Shown: piece by piece, positions 17,005 through 27,697 of the stretch
Layout of the letters: the number at the start of each line of letters is the position of its first letter
How positions within the stretch are numbered: position 1 is the stretch's first letter
DNA from: Companilactobacillus allii
GTDB lineage: Bacteria > Bacillota > Bacilli > Lactobacillales > Lactobacillaceae
Direction of reading: 5' to 3'
DNA: 64,000 nucleotides
Assembly (NCBI RefSeq): GCF_001971585.1
Contig: NZ_CP019323.1
Span: 124,001 to 188,000, forward strand
Translations under genes and position numbers: made by a program
Notes under the pieces: generated by a model
Told to the model about the DNA's origin: nothing
Database searches by the model: none
Seen by the model: only the letters and a program-made list of their open reading frames with translations

Positions 17005-18300
17005 TTATCTAATAAACCCAACGTATTCACGTTTCATTAAAAGACCTCTTAATTGTCGATCCATCTCTAGAGCAACACCAACGATAATCAATAAACTCGT
17101 ACCACCTAATCCGATGGATTGAGGTAAATTGAATAAGTTAGCTGCCAATAATGGAAGCAATGAAACAAGTCCTAAGAATACTGAACCAACCGTTGAAAGT
17201 CTCATAAGGACACCTGACATGAACTTGATAGTTTCATTACCAGGCCATACACCAGGGATATAAGCACCCTGTTTCTGTAAGTTTTCAGCAAGCTTCTCAG
17301 GATTTACTTGAACAAATGCATAGAAGAATGTAAATAACACAATCAACAATGTATATAGTAATGATCCTGTTGTCGTTTGCATACTAAATATTTCAGTTAA
17401 TACCTTGTACCATGCATCTTCACTATGATTTGCTTGAAAAGCCATCAAAATAGTTTGTGGCGTAACAATAAATGAACTAGCAAAGATAACTGGAATAACT
17501 CCAGCAACGTTAACTTTTAGTGGTAGGAAACTTTCGCTACCACTTCCAGCTGCACGTCTTGTATATTGTATTGGAATCCTTCTATTTGCCTGTTGAACGT
17601 AAGTTACGAACAAGACGACAACTAGAATTGCAATGGCCAATCCAACCATAAATCCAATATTTTTTGCGAGGTCCGCAGAATCAGCACTAATGATATTGTC
17701 ACGGTAAATTTGGTAAATCCCATTTGGGAATCTAGCAATAATACCAGCAAAGATAATCACTGACACACCATTACCCAGACCTTTATCAGTAATCTGTTCA
17801 CCAATCCATGTAAGAAGCATTGTACCACCGGTTAAAATAATACCGATTGTAACAAACGCTCTAACGTTTGGTGACTTAACAAGTCCCAAACCACTTAATT
17901 GGTTAAATCCAGCAGTGATACCGATTGATTGAACAAAACCTAAAACAATCGTCAAATATCTCGTTACTTGATTTAGTTTTCTACGACCAACCTCACCTTG
18001 TTTACTCCATTCAACGAACTTAGGCACGATGTCCATCTGTAACAGTTGAACAACGATTTGAGCAGTAATGAATGGGGAAACTCCCATTGAGAAAATGGAA
18101 TAATTTGAAAGACCACCACCAGTTACGGTATCCAATAGGGGAACTAACCCTGAGGAACTAACTTTGTCCATTGCGGCAGCATTAACACCAGGTACCGTAA
18201 TTTGTGATCCTAAACGGTAAATAACAAGTAACATCAAGGTAAATAGGATCTTTTTACGAATCTCCTTTACCTTTAGAGCATCTCTGATAGTTCCAAGCAT
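17005..18300 (-). CDS. secY: Protein translocase subunit SecY
   Basis: 431 residues with ten predicted membrane helices. It starts [21 protein letters not shown]; the plug/TM2 region [20 protein letters not shown] (about 60-80) and the C5 loop with RIPIQYTRR (ribosome/SecA contact) are visible. It is the pore of the general secretion channel. Its ATG overlaps the rplO stop by one base, so translation is coupled. Confidence 0.98.
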   Translation of the reverse strand: MLGTIRDALKVKEIRKKILFTLMLLVIYRLGSQITVPGVNAAAMDKVSSSGLVPLLDTVTGGGLSNYSIFSMGVSPFITAQIVVQLLQMDIVPKFVEWSKQGEVGRRKLNQVTRYLTIVLGFVQSIGITAGFNQLSGLGLVKSPNVRAFVTIGIILTGGTMLLTWIGEQITDKGLGNGVSVIIFAGIIARFPNGIYQIYRDNIISADSADLAKNIGFMVGLAIAILVVVLFVTYVQQANRRIPIQYTRRAAGSGSESFLPLKVNVAGVIPVIFASSFIVTPQTILMAFQANHSEDAWYKVLTEIFSMQTTTGSLLYTLLIVLFTFFYAFVQVNPEKLAENLQKQGAYIPGVWPGNETIKFMSGVLMRLSTVGSVFLGLVSLLPLLAANLFNLPQSIGLGGTSLLIIVGVALEMDRQLRGLLMKREYVGFIR

Positions 18301-18740
18301 TAGATCACCTCTACAGTTCCACCAGCAGCTTCGATTGCTTTAGTAGCAGCGTCAGAGCTTTTAGCAACTTTTACAGTTAACTTAGCACTAACTTCACCAT
18401 TTGCAAGTAATTTGACACCGTTATATTCTTTCTTAACGATTCCGGCTTCTTTTAATGTATTGATATTAACTTCAGCACCGTCATTGAACTTGCTTAGGTC
18501 TTTAAGGTTTACAATAGCGTATTCCTTGCGGTTGATATTGTAGAATCCACGTTTTGGCATACGACGGAACAATGGCATTTGTCCACCTTCGAAACCAATA
18601 CGTGTTTTACCACCTGATCTAGCTAATTGACCTTTTTGTCCACGACCAGAAGTTTTACCTTGGCCACTTGAAGTACCACGACCAAGACGTTTTCTTGAAT
18701 GTCTTGAACCAGCACTTGGTTTAAGTTCGTTTAGTTCCAT
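18300..18740 (-). CDS. rplO: 50S ribosomal protein L15
   Basis: 146 residues. The Gly/Arg-rich N-terminal tail ([18 protein letters not shown]) threads into 23S rRNA, followed by [15 protein letters not shown]. It ends in a one-base overlap with secY. Confidence 0.98.
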   Translation of the reverse strand: MELNELKPSAGSRHSRKRLGRGTSSGQGKTSGRGQKGQLARSGGKTRIGFEGGQMPLFRRMPKRGFYNINRKEYAIVNLKDLSKFNDGAEVNINTLKEAGIVKKEYNGVKLLANGEVSAKLTVKVAKSSDAATKAIEAAGGTVEVI

Positions 18741-18768
18741 TATTGCACCTCCTAATCTTTAAGAATTA

Positions 18769-18954
18769 TTAATCTTTAACTTCTTCGACACTTACTAAGT
18801 GAGCGATTTTAATTACAGCACCGCGAATAGCAGGATCATCCGGCTTAACAACAGAACTATTAACTCTTCCGAGTCCAAGTTCTTTAACAATTGTACGTTG
18901 AGCAGGAAGGCGGTGAGCTGCACTTCTAATAAGAGTAATCTTAAGTTTAGCCAT
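18769..18954 (-). CDS. rpmD: 50S ribosomal protein L30
   Basis: 61 residues, bacterial short L30: [18 protein letters not shown], then [13 protein letters not shown]. It lies between rpsE (17 bp) and rplO (28 bp). Confidence 0.97.
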   Translation of the reverse strand: MAKLKITLIRSAAHRLPAQRTIVKELGLGRVNSSVVKPDDPAIRGAVIKIAHLVSVEEVKD

Positions 18955-18971
18955 TATTACACACCTTTCTT

Positions 18972-19472
18972 CTAGTTAAGCAAGTTTTGAGCTGAAATTC
19001 CGCGCATTTCTGCGACACTTTCAGCAGTCTTAATTTGTTTTAGACCTTCGATTGTAGCACGAATTACGTTAATTGGTGTATTTCTACCAAGTGACTTACT
19101 TGTGATATCACCAACACCGGCTAATTCAAGAACGGCACGAACAGAACCACCAGCGGCGATTCCAGAACCTTCAACAGCAGGCTTTAACATAATTTTACCG
19201 GCACCGAATCTGCCGATTACTTCATGAGGAATTGTTGAACCAACCATAGGAACATTGATTAGATTCTTCTTGGCATCCTCAACAGCCTTACGAATAGCTT
19301 CGGGAACTTCTTGAGCTTTACCTGTACCGAAACCGACGTGACCATTCTTGTCACCAACGATTACGATAGCAGCAAAACGTAGACGGCGTCCACCTTTAAC
19401 AACCTTAGTAACACGGTTGATTGAGACAACGCGATCTTCTAGTTCGAATTGAGATGGATCGATATATGTCAT
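18972..19472 (-). CDS. rpsE: 30S ribosomal protein S5
   Basis: 166 residues with the N-terminal dsRNA-binding-like domain ([36 protein letters not shown]) and the C-terminal [19 protein letters not shown]5 contributes to decoding accuracy and mRNA unwinding at the entry channel. Confidence 0.98.
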   Translation of the reverse strand: MTYIDPSQFELEDRVVSINRVTKVVKGGRRLRFAAIVIVGDKNGHVGFGTGKAQEVPEAIRKAVEDAKKNLINVPMVGSTIPHEVIGRFGAGKIMLKPAVEGSGIAAGGSVRAVLELAGVGDITSKSLGRNTPINVIRATIEGLKQIKTAESVAEMRGISAQNLLN

Positions 19473-19490
19473 AAATTTGGTTTCCTCCTT

Positions 19491-19847
19491 CTAGAATTTT
19501 AGCCCATTTTCACGAGCTGCTTCAGCAAGACTTTGTACACGACCATGATAGATATATCCACCACGATCAAATATAACATCACTTACTTTAGCTTCATTAG
19601 CTCTTTGTGCAACTAATGCACCAACAGCTGAAGCTTGTTCAACTTTTGAACCGTCTTTGACTTCTTTATCAAGAGTTGAGGCACTTGCTAGCGTTACACC
19701 CTTTACGTCATCAATCACTTGAGCGTAAATGTTTTTATTAGAACGGAATACATTTAAGCGTGGGCGCTCAGCAGTACCAGAGATTTTACCACGAACACGT
19801 TTTTGGCGCTTTTGACGTGCTTTGTTTTTATCTGGTTTTGAAATCAC
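19491..19847 (-). CDS. rplR: 50S ribosomal protein L18
   Basis: 118 residues from a GTG at 19847. The earlier in-frame GTG lies inside the GAGGTGA ribosome site, so it is rejected. The arginine-rich tail [14 protein letters not shown] and the end AARENGLKF are typical. It binds 5S rRNA in the central protuberance. Confidence 0.96.
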   Translation of the reverse strand: MISKPDKNKARQKRQKRVRGKISGTAERPRLNVFRSNKNIYAQVIDDVKGVTLASASTLDKEVKDGSKVEQASAVGALVAQRANEAKVSDVIFDRGGYIYHGRVQSLAEAARENGLKF

Positions 19848-19889
19848 AATATTCACCTCATAGAATTATTAGTACTTAATAAGTACTTA

Positions 19890-20420
19890 TTACTTACCAG
19901 TCTTACCTTCCTTACGACGTACATATTCGCCAACATAACGAATACCTTTACCCTTATATGGTTCTGGGGAACGTACGTCGCGAATCTCAGCAGCAAATTG
20001 ACCGACTTTTTGCTTGCTAATACCAGAAACGTTAATTTCAGTATTTGAAGGAGATTCAATTTTAATACCTTTTGGTGCATCCATAACAACAGGATGTGAG
20101 TAACCAACTGAAAGTGTTAATACGTCACCTTTAACTTGTGCACGGTAACCAACACCTCTAAGTTCAAGTTTCTTTTCAAATCCTTCAGTAACACCAAGGA
20201 TCATGTTGTTTAGATTGGCACGCATTGTACCATGAAGAGCTTTGTCGTTGTCATTTGAACGAGTAAACTTAGCTTCATTTCCTTCAAGAGTTAACTTGAT
20301 TTTTGAATCAAAGTGTCTTGTTAATTCACCCTTAGGGCCCTTAACAGTAATGTCTTCATCTTTTTGTGTAACTGTAACACCAGCTGGTATTTCAATTACT
20401 TTATAACCGATACGACTCAA
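19890..20420 (-). CDS. rplF: 50S ribosomal protein L6
   Basis: 176 residues, two repeated L6 folds. The C-terminal signature [19 protein letters not shown] is intact. L6 lies near the sarcin-ricin loop and factor-binding site. Confidence 0.98.
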   Translation of the reverse strand: MSRIGYKVIEIPAGVTVTQKDEDITVKGPKGELTRHFDSKIKLTLEGNEAKFTRSNDNDKALHGTMRANLNNMILGVTEGFEKKLELRGVGYRAQVKGDVLTLSVGYSHPVVMDAPKGIKIESPSNTEINVSGISKQKVGQFAAEIRDVRSPEPYKGKGIRYVGEYVRRKEGKTGK

Positions 20421-20451
20421 ATTAGTGCACCTCCTTGTCTTTTAAAAATTT

Positions 20452-20850
20452 CTACCAGATATATGCAAGTACTTCTCCACCCACATGCTTTGCGCGAGCG
20501 TCTTTATCAGTAACTACACCGTCTGAAGTTGAAAGAATAGCGATACCTAATCCATTAAGAACCTTTGGTACGTTATCTGAGTCAACATAGCTACGTAGAC
20601 CTGGTCTTGAAATACGTTTCAAGCCTGAAATTACGCGTTGTTGATCTTTTCCATATTTCAAGAAAATACGAAGTACACCTTGTTTATCATCATCGATAAC
20701 TTCGTAATCTTTGATAAATCCTTCATTCTTCAAAATCTCTGTCATACTCTTCTTAATGTTAGAAGCAGGTACTTCTAGAGATTCATGTTTAACCATATTT
20801 GCGTTACGGATACGTGTTAGGTAATCCGCGATGGGATCTGTCATGACCAT
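20452..20850 (-). CDS. rpsH: 30S ribosomal protein S8
   Basis: 132 residues. [21 protein letters not shown] and the C-terminal [21 protein letters not shown] are diagnostic. The first ATG has GGAGG 8 bases upstream, so it is preferred to the ATG two codons later. S8 is an early 16S rRNA central-domain binder. Confidence 0.97.
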   Translation of the reverse strand: MVMTDPIADYLTRIRNANMVKHESLEVPASNIKKSMTEILKNEGFIKDYEVIDDDKQGVLRIFLKYGKDQQRVISGLKRISRPGLRSYVDSDNVPKVLNGLGIAILSTSDGVVTDKDARAKHVGGEVLAYIW

Positions 20851-20878
20851 TTAATTTACCTCCTTTTTAGAATTAATT

Positions 20879-21064
20879 CTACCAACTAGCTTTTCTCATG
20901 CCAGGAATTTGACCTTTATGTGCCAAATCGCGAAGGCAAATACGGCAAAGCTTAAATTTACGATATACAGAATGTGGACGACCACAACGTTCGCAACGTG
21001 TATATGCTTGTGATGAGAACTTAGCAGGTCTATGATTACGTACAATTTGAGATGTCTTAGCCAA
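20879..21064 (-). CDS. rpsN: 30S ribosomal protein S14 type Z
   Basis: 61 residues, the short zinc-binding form: [20 protein letters not shown] supplies four Cys ligands. It is the default S14 of Gram-positives; the longer zinc-free paralogue is not in this window. Confidence 0.98.
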   Translation of the reverse strand: MAKTSQIVRNHRPAKFSSQAYTRCERCGRPHSVYRKFKLCRICLRDLAHKGQIPGMRKASW

Positions 21065-21082
21065 TGAATTTGACCTCCTTTA

Positions 21083-21628
21083 TTATTTTGTGAATGGCAT
21101 TCCGATTTGTGTTAACAATTCACGTGATTCTTCGTCTGTGTTAGCTGTTGTAACAATAACGATATCCAATCCACGAATCTTATTAACCTTATCATAGTCA
21201 ATTTCTGGGAAAACCAATTGTTCCTTAATACCTAATGTGTAGTTACCACGACCATCAAATGAACGTGTACCAACACCACGGAAATCACGAACACGAGGCA
21301 ATGCAATGTTGATTAGCTTGTCAAGGAAGTCATACATACGGTCACCACGAAGTGTAACCTTAGCACCGATTGACATACCTTCACGAAGTCTGAAACCAGC
21401 GATTGATTTCTTAGCTTTTGTGATTAAAGGTTTTTGACCAGCAATTAGGCCTAATTCTTCAACTGCTTCATCAAGATTCTTTGAGTTAGCAATTGCGTCA
21501 CCAACACCCATGTTCAAAACAATCTTATCGATCTTAGGTGTTTGCATAACTGATGTGTAATTGAATTTTTCCATCAATGATGGTGTAATTTCTTTTACAT
21601 ACATTTCTTTTAATGCATTAGTAGCCAT
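21083..21628 (-). CDS. rplE: 50S ribosomal protein L5
   Basis: 181 residues; [16 protein letters not shown] and the C-terminal [20 protein letters not shown] are characteristic. L5 binds 5S rRNA and contacts P-site tRNA and S13. GGAG is 8 bases before the ATG. Confidence 0.98.
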   Translation of the reverse strand: MATNALKEMYVKEITPSLMEKFNYTSVMQTPKIDKIVLNMGVGDAIANSKNLDEAVEELGLIAGQKPLITKAKKSIAGFRLREGMSIGAKVTLRGDRMYDFLDKLINIALPRVRDFRGVGTRSFDGRGNYTLGIKEQLVFPEIDYDKVNKIRGLDIVIVTTANTDEESRELLTQIGMPFTK

Positions 21629-21644
21629 TTAGTTTTCTCCTTTC

Positions 21645-21887
21645 TTATTTATCTTCTTTGTCAGTTGATTTACTTACAACTTTAACGTTAGTTGCGCTAA
21701 TAGGTTTCTCAACGTCAACGATTCCGCCTTGGGGTTGTGTATTACTTGGCTTAGAGTGTTTCTTTACGACGTTTACGCCTTCGACGATAACTTTGTTGGC
21801 TGAAGGGATAGCTTGTTTAACTACGCCTTCTTTGCCTTTGCTATCACCAGAAATAATTTTAACGTTGTCTCCAGTTTTTACAAACAC
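21645..21887 (-). CDS. rplX: 50S ribosomal protein L24
   Basis: 80 residues with the KOW motif VKIISGDSKGKEGVVKQA and GVNVVKKHSKPSN. It is shorter than the roughly 100-residue B. subtilis protein because the C-terminal part is reduced, as in other lactobacilli. It initiates 50S assembly. Confidence 0.96.
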   Translation of the reverse strand: MFVKTGDNVKIISGDSKGKEGVVKQAIPSANKVIVEGVNVVKKHSKPSNTQPQGGIVDVEKPISATNVKVVSKSTDKEDK

Positions 21888-21919
21888 TATTCAGCACCTC
21901 CTGAATTTGATTGATCTTT

Positions 21920-22288
21920 TTATAGCACTTCTGGTGCTAATGAGACGATCTTCATAAAATCGTTATCACGTAGTTCACGAGCAACGGGTCCGAAGATACG
22001 AGTTCCTCTAGGTGTCTTGTCAGCGTTAATAATAACCGCAGCGTTCTCATCAAATCTGATGTAAGAACCATCTGTACGGTGAGCACCGGACACTGTTCTT
22101 ACGATAACAGCCTTAACAACGTCACCTTTTTTAACAACGCCACCTGGTGTTGCTTGTTTGACAGTAGCAACAATAACGTCTCCGATATTAGCTGTCTTAC
22201 GGTTTGAACCACCAAGAACTTTAATAGTTAGAATTTCACGAGCTCCAGAATTATCTGCAACTTTTAGACGACTTTCTTGTTGAATCAC
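21920..22288 (-). CDS. rplN: 50S ribosomal protein L14
   Basis: 122 residues opening [19 protein letters not shown], with the family signature [11 protein letters not shown] and [14 protein letters not shown]. It lies at the subunit interface next to L19. Confidence 0.98.
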   Translation of the reverse strand: MIQQESRLKVADNSGAREILTIKVLGGSNRKTANIGDVIVATVKQATPGGVVKKGDVVKAVIVRTVSGAHRTDGSYIRFDENAAVIINADKTPRGTRIFGPVARELRDNDFMKIVSLAPEVL

Positions 22289-22319
22289 TTCTTGGTCCTC
22301 CTCTCATCAGTAATTGTTT

Positions 22320-22595
22320 CTAGATAATAACTGCTTTTTCGACGATTTCTAATAAACGGAAGCGCTTTGTCTTTGACAAAGGTCGAGTTTCCATGATACG
22401 TACAACATCGCCAGTCTTTGCTTCGTTCTTTTCATCTTGAACGTAGTACTTCTTTGAATACTTAACACGCTTCTTGTATACAGGGTGGTTCTTGTATGTT
22501 TCAACAACAACTACGATAGTTTTGTCCATCTTGTCTGATACAACGCGGCCTTGATATACTTTACGGCTGTTACGGCTTTCTTGTTTTTCGCTCAA
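22320..22595 (-). CDS. rpsQ: 30S ribosomal protein S17
   Basis: 91 residues, OB fold: [17 protein letters not shown], then [19 protein letters not shown]. Primary 16S rRNA binder of the 5' domain. The gap to rpmC is 22 bp. Confidence 0.98.
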   Translation of the reverse strand: MSEKQESRNSRKVYQGRVVSDKMDKTIVVVVETYKNHPVYKKRVKYSKKYYVQDEKNEAKTGDVVRIMETRPLSKTKRFRLLEIVEKAVII

Positions 22596-22617
22596 CTTGA
22601 GATCTCCCTTCCTTTTA

Positions 22618-22821
22618 TTAGTTTTCGTTATTCTTTTGACTTTGAACCGTTCTTAATCTTGCAATGTTTTTTCTAACAGCCTTTAAACGGGCTGTGTTTT
22701 CCAATTGGCCAGTGGCCTGTTGGAAACGCAAGTTGAACAATTCTTCTTTATATTCGTTAACTTTATCTTGCAATTGAGCAGCAGTTAGCTCTTTGATTTC
22801 ACTAGCCTTCATCAGCGCCAC
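22618..22821 (-). CDS. rpmC: 50S ribosomal protein L29
   Basis: 67 residues from GTG, or 64 if the ATG at 22812 is used; both lie inside the end of rplP, so translation is coupled. [19 protein letters not shown] and [14 protein letters not shown] are the L29 signature. It sits by the exit tunnel with L23 and helps dock trigger factor and SRP. Confidence 0.95.
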   Translation of the reverse strand: MALMKASEIKELTAAQLQDKVNEYKEELFNLRFQQATGQLENTARLKAVRKNIARLRTVQSQKNNEN

Positions 22822-23233
22822 CTACTTCCTCACGTTTTACGAACTTAGTTCTAACTGGTAATTTGTGAGATGCAAGTCTCAATGCTTCGCGGGCTACCTC
22901 TTCAGGAACGCCACCGATTTCGAATAAGACTTTTTCACGCTTTACAGGAGCTACCCAACCAGCAGGTGCACCTTTACCATTACCCATACGAACTCCGACA
23001 CCTTTTGCAGTGTATGATTTATGAGGGAAGATTTTAATCCAAACCTTACCACCACGCTTCATGTAACGAGTCATAGCAACACGGGCTGCTTCAATTTGTC
23101 TATTTGAGATCCAACTTGAGTCAAGTGACTTCAAACCGTAATCACCAAAATCAACATTCTTACCACCCTTAGCTTCTCCGCGCATCTTGCCACGGAATTC
23201 ACGACGGTGTTTTACACGTTTTGGTACTAGCAT
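22802..23233 (-). CDS. rplP: 50S ribosomal protein L16
   Basis: 143 residues with the usual [17 protein letters not shown] and [18 protein letters not shown]. It positions A-site tRNA near the peptidyl transferase centre. It begins 3 bp after rpsC and overlaps rpmC. Confidence 0.98.
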   Translation of the reverse strand: MLVPKRVKHRREFRGKMRGEAKGGKNVDFGDYGLKSLDSSWISNRQIEAARVAMTRYMKRGGKVWIKIFPHKSYTAKGVGVRMGNGKGAPAGWVAPVKREKVLFEIGGVPEEVAREALRLASHKLPVRTKFVKREEVGGADEG

Positions 23234-23236
23234 AGA

Positions 23237-23905
23237 TTATTCTCCTTTCCCTTCAGTTTTTTCTTGATTATGACGCTTTTCAGGAAGAATTTCACCACGG
23301 TAAATCCAAGTCTTAACACCTAAATTACCATATTGTGTGGCTGCTTCTACCCATGCATAATCAATATCTGCACGCAATGTGTGTAGAGGAACAGTTCCCT
23401 CTGTATGCCATTCTCTACGAGCCATATCGGCACCGTTTAAACGACCAGAGATTTGAACTTTGATACCCTTTGCACCTGCACGTCTTGAACGTTGAACGGC
23501 TTGTCTTTGTGCACGTCTAAATGCAATACGAGCCTCTAGTTGACGAGCAATGTTCTCACCAACAAGTTTTGCATCCAAATCAGGTTTCTTGATTTCAATA
23601 ATATTAATATGAATGTTTCTGTTAACTAATTTGTTTAGTTGGTTACGTAATTTTTCAACTTCAGATCCACCTTTACCAATGACCATACCAGGTTTAGCTG
23701 TATGAATTGAAACGGTAACGTTCTTTGCAGTACGTTCGATTTCGATTCTTGATACGGAAGCATTTGATAGTTTGTCTTCAATATACTTACGAATCTTAAG
23801 GTCTTCATGTAAAAATGTTGAAAAGTCTTTTTCTGCATACCATTTGGCATCCCAGTCTCGGATAACACCAACACGGAATCCGACTGGATTAATCTTTTGA
23901 CCCAC
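23237..23905 (-). CDS. rpsC: 30S ribosomal protein S3
   Basis: 222 residues: [20 protein letters not shown], a KH-type domain with [13 protein letters not shown], and the C-terminal [19 protein letters not shown]. Forms the mRNA entry channel with S4 and S5. Confidence 0.98.
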   Translation of the reverse strand: MGQKINPVGFRVGVIRDWDAKWYAEKDFSTFLHEDLKIRKYIEDKLSNASVSRIEIERTAKNVTVSIHTAKPGMVIGKGGSEVEKLRNQLNKLVNRNIHINIIEIKKPDLDAKLVGENIARQLEARIAFRRAQRQAVQRSRRAGAKGIKVQISGRLNGADMARREWHTEGTVPLHTLRADIDYAWVEAATQYGNLGVKTWIYRGEILPEKRHNQEKTEGKGE

Positions 23906-23938
23906 TCAAGTTACCTCCAATACTAATCTTTTAAAATA

Positions 23939-24292
23939 CTAGTCTTTTTCACTTACAACAACTGTAATGTGACTTGTTCTTTTGTTAATTGGTGATGCTG
24001 AACCCTTGGCTCTAGGACGAAAACGTTTTAGAGTTGGTCCTTCGTCTACGAATGCTTCGCTGACGAATAGGTTTTGTGCATCTAAATCAAAATTATGTTC
24101 TGCGTTTGCAACTGCTGACTTAAGAGCTTTGGCAATAATTGGAGAGCCTGCTCTTGGTGTGAATTGCAAAATTGCAAGTGCCTCAGCAGCGTTCTTGCCT
24201 CTTATTAAATCAATAACAAGGCGAGCTTTGCGAGGTGCAATACGAACATTCTTCACTCTGGCTGTTGCAGATGTAATTTCTTGTTCTGCCAT
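23939..24292 (-). CDS. rplV: 50S ribosomal protein L22
   Basis: 117 residues; [18 protein letters not shown], then the beta-hairpin region [20 protein letters not shown] that lines the exit tunnel constriction where macrolides bind. Confidence 0.98.
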   Translation of the reverse strand: MAEQEITSATARVKNVRIAPRKARLVIDLIRGKNAAEALAILQFTPRAGSPIIAKALKSAVANAEHNFDLDAQNLFVSEAFVDEGPTLKRFRPRAKGSASPINKRTSHITVVVSEKD

Positions 24293-24312
24293 CTTTTAAG
24301 TCTCCCTTCTTA

Positions 24313-24597
24313 TTACTTAGCTACTGTTGTTTTCTTATCATCAGTACCATGACCATGGAATGTACGAGTTGGTACGAATTCGCCCAACTTGTGTCCAACC
24401 ATATCTTCTTGGATATAAACTGGAACATGCTTACGACCATCATGAACTGCGATTGTGTATCCTACGAAACTAGGAAAAATTGTTGAACGTCTTGACCATG
24501 TTTTGATAACTGACTTCTTGTCAGAATCTGCTTGAGCTGCAACTTTCTTTAAAAGATGTGCATCAGCGAATGGTCCCTTTTTTAAACTACGACTCAT
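24313..24597 (-). CDS. rpsS: 30S ribosomal protein S19
   Basis: 94 residues: [18 protein letters not shown], then [17 protein letters not shown]. Located in the 30S head with S13. Confidence 0.98.
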   Translation of the reverse strand: MSRSLKKGPFADAHLLKKVAAQADSDKKSVIKTWSRRSTIFPSFVGYTIAVHDGRKHVPVYIQEDMVGHKLGEFVPTRTFHGHGTDDKKTTVAK

Positions 24598-24631
24598 CTT
24601 ATGTCCTCCTTATATTATTCTAACGAAATAA

Positions 24632-25465
24632 TTACTTACCTTTTCTATGACGAACGATAAGCTTTTCAGATTTGGCATGTGATGAACGAGTCTTCTTACC
24701 CAAGGTCTTCTTACCCCATGGTGACATTGGTGATGGATGACCGATAGGTGCTTTACCTTCACCACCACCGTGTGGGTGATCGTTAGGGTTCATAACTGAT
24801 CCACGAACTGTTGGTCTAATTCCTTGCCAACGTTTACGTCCAGCTTTACCAATCTTAATTAACTCATGTTGTTCATTACCAATGGCGCCAATACTTGCAC
24901 GACATTTTGAAAGTACCATACGTACTTCACCTGAAGGCAAACGTAGTAATGAATACTTACCATCTCTACCTAGTAATTGAATTGAAGTACCGGCAGAACG
25001 TCCTAATTGACCACCTTTACCAGGTTTCATTTCTACGTTATGTAGAACTGTACCAACTGGGATGTTTTCCAATGGAAGTGCATTACCGGGTTTGATATCT
25101 GCATCAACACCTGATTCAACAACTTGTCCAACTTCAAGACCCTTAGGAGCTAAAATGTATGATTTAACACCATCTGAGTAGTGTAGCAATGCAATATTAG
25201 CTGTACGGTTAGGATCGTATTCAATAGACTTAACTGTAGCTTTTACACCGTCTTTTAATCGTTTAAAATCAATAATACGGTATTTTTGTTTGTGACCACC
25301 GCCACGGTGACGAACTGTAATATGACCGTATGAGTTACGACCGGCTGTATGGCTTTGTGATTCTAGAAGTGTCTTTTCAGGAGTAGTTTTTGTAATCTCT
25401 GAAAAGTCAGAACCAGTCATATTACGACGACCATTTGTGGTTGGCTTATATTTGATAATCGCCAT
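24632..25465 (-). CDS. rplB: 50S ribosomal protein L2
   Basis: 277 residues with [17 protein letters not shown] and the C-terminal [20 protein letters not shown], including the conserved His near the peptidyl transferase centre. Needed for subunit association. Confidence 0.98.
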   Translation of the reverse strand: MAIIKYKPTTNGRRNMTGSDFSEITKTTPEKTLLESQSHTAGRNSYGHITVRHRGGGHKQKYRIIDFKRLKDGVKATVKSIEYDPNRTANIALLHYSDGVKSYILAPKGLEVGQVVESGVDADIKPGNALPLENIPVGTVLHNVEMKPGKGGQLGRSAGTSIQLLGRDGKYSLLRLPSGEVRMVLSKCRASIGAIGNEQHELIKIGKAGRKRWQGIRPTVRGSVMNPNDHPHGGGEGKAPIGHPSPMSPWGKKTLGKKTRSSHAKSEKLIVRHRKGK

Positions 25466-25481
25466 TATTTGACCTCCTTAT

Positions 25482-25769
25482 TTATTCTTCATCAAAAATC
25501 TTAATTTCATCTGAATCTTCTGTAAGAGTGATAATTGCCTTACGACGTTTTGCTGTTTTACCAACATATTGGCCTTGGCGCTTCTTCTTACCAGCAACAT
25601 TCATGATGTTTACTTTTTTAACTTTAACACCGAAAACTTCTTCAATGGCTTGTCTTACAAGTACTTTGTTTGCAGTAACTGCAACATCAAAAGTATACTT
25701 CTTATCACTCATAGCATCCATTGAACTTTCAGTAACAACTGGGCGAATAATTACGTCTCTTGCGCTCAT
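25482..25769 (-). CDS. rplW: 50S ribosomal protein L23
   Basis: 95 residues: [18 protein letters not shown], then [20 protein letters not shown]. Exit-tunnel protein and trigger-factor dock. Its start overlaps the rplD stop by one base. Confidence 0.98.
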   Translation of the reverse strand: MSARDVIIRPVVTESSMDAMSDKKYTFDVAVTANKVLVRQAIEEVFGVKVKKVNIMNVAGKKKRQGQYVGKTAKRRKAIITLTEDSDEIKIFDEE

Positions 25770-26389
25770 TATCCAAGCACCTCCTCAATCTTAGAAAGTG
25801 CTGCTTTTGTAACAACTAACTTCTTAGCGCTAATAACGTCAAGAACATTAACACCTTCTGGTGCAACAACAGTAACTTTATCAATGTTTCTTGCTGATAA
25901 AGCAACATTGTCATTACCATCTTCAACAACTACAAGGGCTTTGTCTGCACCTACTTTATTAAGTAGAAGAGCAAAGTTCTTTGTACTTGGTTTGTCATAT
26001 GAAATTGAGTCAATAACGATTAGGTTACCTTCAGCAGCTTTTTGTGAAAGTACAGACTTCAATGCCAAACGGCCAACCTTCTTAGGAAGATGATATGAAT
26101 ATGATCTAGGTGTTGGGCCGAATACGACACCACCACCTACCCATTGAGGTGATCTGATAGAACCTTGACGAGCACGACCTGTACCCTTTTGACGCCATGG
26201 CTTCTTTCCACCACCACGAACTTCAGAGCGGTTTTTAACATCATGTGTTCCTTGTCTCAATGAGGCACGTTGCATGATAACTGCATCTGTGATCACGTTG
26301 TCGTTTGGTTCGATACCAAAAATTGAATCATTTACATCAACAGTACCGTTCTCAGCACCGCTATCTTTGTAAGCTGTGATTTTTGTCAT
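25769..26389 (-). CDS. rplD: 50S ribosomal protein L4
   Basis: 206 residues with the tunnel loop [20 protein letters not shown]. In Bacilli and Enterobacteria L4 is the feedback regulator of its own operon via the S10 leader; a GC-rich leader is present upstream of rpsJ here. Confidence 0.98.
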   Translation of the reverse strand: MTKITAYKDSGAENGTVDVNDSIFGIEPNDNVITDAVIMQRASLRQGTHDVKNRSEVRGGGKKPWRQKGTGRARQGSIRSPQWVGGGVVFGPTPRSYSYHLPKKVGRLALKSVLSQKAAEGNLIVIDSISYDKPSTKNFALLLNKVGADKALVVVEDGNDNVALSARNIDKVTVVAPEGVNVLDVISAKKLVVTKAALSKIEEVLG

Positions 26390-26406
26390 AACTCATTTCC
26401 TCCTTC

Positions 26407-27042
26407 CTATTTTTGATTAGCTTTAATAGCTGTTTGAATTTTAACTAATGAGTTGTTTGCACCGGGTACATTACCCTTGATCATAATTGCATTACGATCT
26501 GCATCAACTTTAACAACAGTTAAGTTTTGTGTAGTAACACGGTTGTTACCCATGTTTCCGGGAAGCATCTTACCTTTAAATACTCGGTTAATGATGGCAC
26601 CCATTGAACCTGCTACACGGTGATATCTAGAACCGTGAGTTTCAGGACCACGAGCTTGTCCAAATCTCTTAATGTTACCTTGCATTCCATGTCCCTTAGT
26701 CGTACCTGTGACATCGACAACATCACCTGAATTAAATGAATCTATTGAAACTTCTCCACCTAATTCATAATCTCCCATTTCAACATCACGAAATTCGCGA
26801 ATGTAGTGTTTAGGAGTTGTGTTTGCCTTATCTGCATGACCTTTGGCTGGTTTGTTAGATAAAACTTCACGTCTATCTTCAAAACCTAGTTGAACGGCCT
26901 CATAACCGTCAGTTTCAACTGTTTTAACTTGCATAACAACATTTGGTGTTGCTTCTACAACTGTTACGGGAACTAGTTCACCGTTGTCAGTAAAAACTTG
27001 AGTCATTCCGACTTTTTTACCAAGAATTCCTTTTCTGGCCAT
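26407..27042 (-). CDS. rplC: 50S ribosomal protein L3
   Basis: 211 residues opening [17 protein letters not shown], with the central [15 protein letters not shown] loop that extends to the peptidyl transferase centre, and [14 protein letters not shown]. An early 50S assembly initiator. Confidence 0.98.
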   Translation of the reverse strand: MARKGILGKKVGMTQVFTDNGELVPVTVVEATPNVVMQVKTVETDGYEAVQLGFEDRREVLSNKPAKGHADKANTTPKHYIREFRDVEMGDYELGGEVSIDSFNSGDVVDVTGTTKGHGMQGNIKRFGQARGPETHGSRYHRVAGSMGAIINRVFKGKMLPGNMGNNRVTTQNLTVVKVDADRNAIMIKGNVPGANNSLVKIQTAIKANQK

Positions 27043-27073
27043 GTTTGCACCTCCAATAATTTATTTTTAATAA

Positions 27074-27382
27074 TTATAATTTAATTTCGATATCTACACC
27101 AGATGGTAGATCTAACTTCATTAATGAATCAACTGTCTTAGGTGATGGATTAACGATGTCTATAAGTCTTTTATGTGTACGCATTTCGAATTGCTCTCTA
27201 GAATCCTTATGCTTATGTGGTGAACTCAACACTGTGTATAGTGAACGTTCTGTGGGCAATGGAATTGGACCTGAAATCTTTGCACCAGTTCTTTTTGCTG
27301 TCTCCACAATTTTGTCAGCTGATTGATCTAGAATACGATGTTCATAAGCCTTCAAACGAATGCGAATCTTTTGACTTGCCAT
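27074..27382 (-). CDS. rpsJ: 30S ribosomal protein S10 (NusE)
   Basis: 102 residues: [18 protein letters not shown], then [15 protein letters not shown] and the RTHKRLIDI signature. It also acts with NusG/NusB in antitermination. It is the first gene of the S10-spc-alpha superoperon. AAGGAGG lies 6 bases before the start. Confidence 0.98.
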   Translation of the reverse strand: MASQKIRIRLKAYEHRILDQSADKIVETAKRTGAKISGPIPLPTERSLYTVLSSPHKHKDSREQFEMRTHKRLIDIVNPSPKTVDSLMKLDLPSGVDIEIKL

Positions 27383-27545
27383 GGGGTTACCTCCTTTTTG
27401 TCTCTTTCAAGATGACCGGCTCCGTGAAAATATCCAACAGCCCTGCCGTGGCAAAGCGGCCGGGTGTGTCGCAACCTCTCACTTCTAAACCGTCGATATT
27501 ATTTTAAATACCTCTAAGCACATACTTCTCCTGGAAATAAGCACT
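27383..27545 (-). ncRNA. S10 operon mRNA leader
   Basis: About 160 nt of untranslated leader between the rpsJ promoter and gene. Its 3' half (27395-27475) is strikingly GC-rich for this genome, with complementary segments such as CCGGCCGC/GAGCCGG, indicating stable structure. Firmicutes S10-type operons have leader-based control by L4, so that is the expected role. I cannot match it to a specific described structure by eye. Confidence 0.6.
27485..27523 (-). CDS. Possible 12-residue upstream ORF in the S10 leader
   Basis: ATG at 27523 with AGGAG 4 bases upstream encodes MCLEVFKIISTV and a TAG stop, lying between the rpsJ promoter and the GC-rich leader fold. The ribosome site is good and the ORF is close to the transcript start. 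Whether it is translated, and whether it matters for operon control, is unknown; chance occurrence is quite possible. Confidence 0.3.
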   Translation of the reverse strand: MCLEVFKIISTV

Positions 27546-27551
27546 CTTATG

Positions 27552-27580
27552 ATAATACACGCATAACTATAATATTTCAA
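27552..27580 (-). promoter_or_regulatory. rpsJ (S10 operon) promoter
   Basis: TTGAAA (27580-27575) and TATTAT (27557-27552) with a 17-bp spacer on the minus strand. The rest of the 315-bp gap to fusA holds the S10 leader and the fusA terminator. Confidence 0.8.
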
Positions 27581-27650
27581 GAGTTTTCATGTTTTTTTTG
27601 AAATTGAAAGTGCCTTTTCTTCTATAGATAGAAACATGCTTTATTATAAC

Positions 27651-27678
27651 AAAAAAAGCAAATCCATATGGATTTGCT
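27651..27678 (-). terminator. Terminator after fusA
   Basis: A perfect 22-base palindrome (27657-27678) followed by a T-run on the minus strand, 20 bp after the fusA stop. It separates the rpsL-rpsG-fusA and S10 transcripts. Confidence 0.85.
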
Positions 27679-27697
27679 TTCATTTTATTAACATTAA

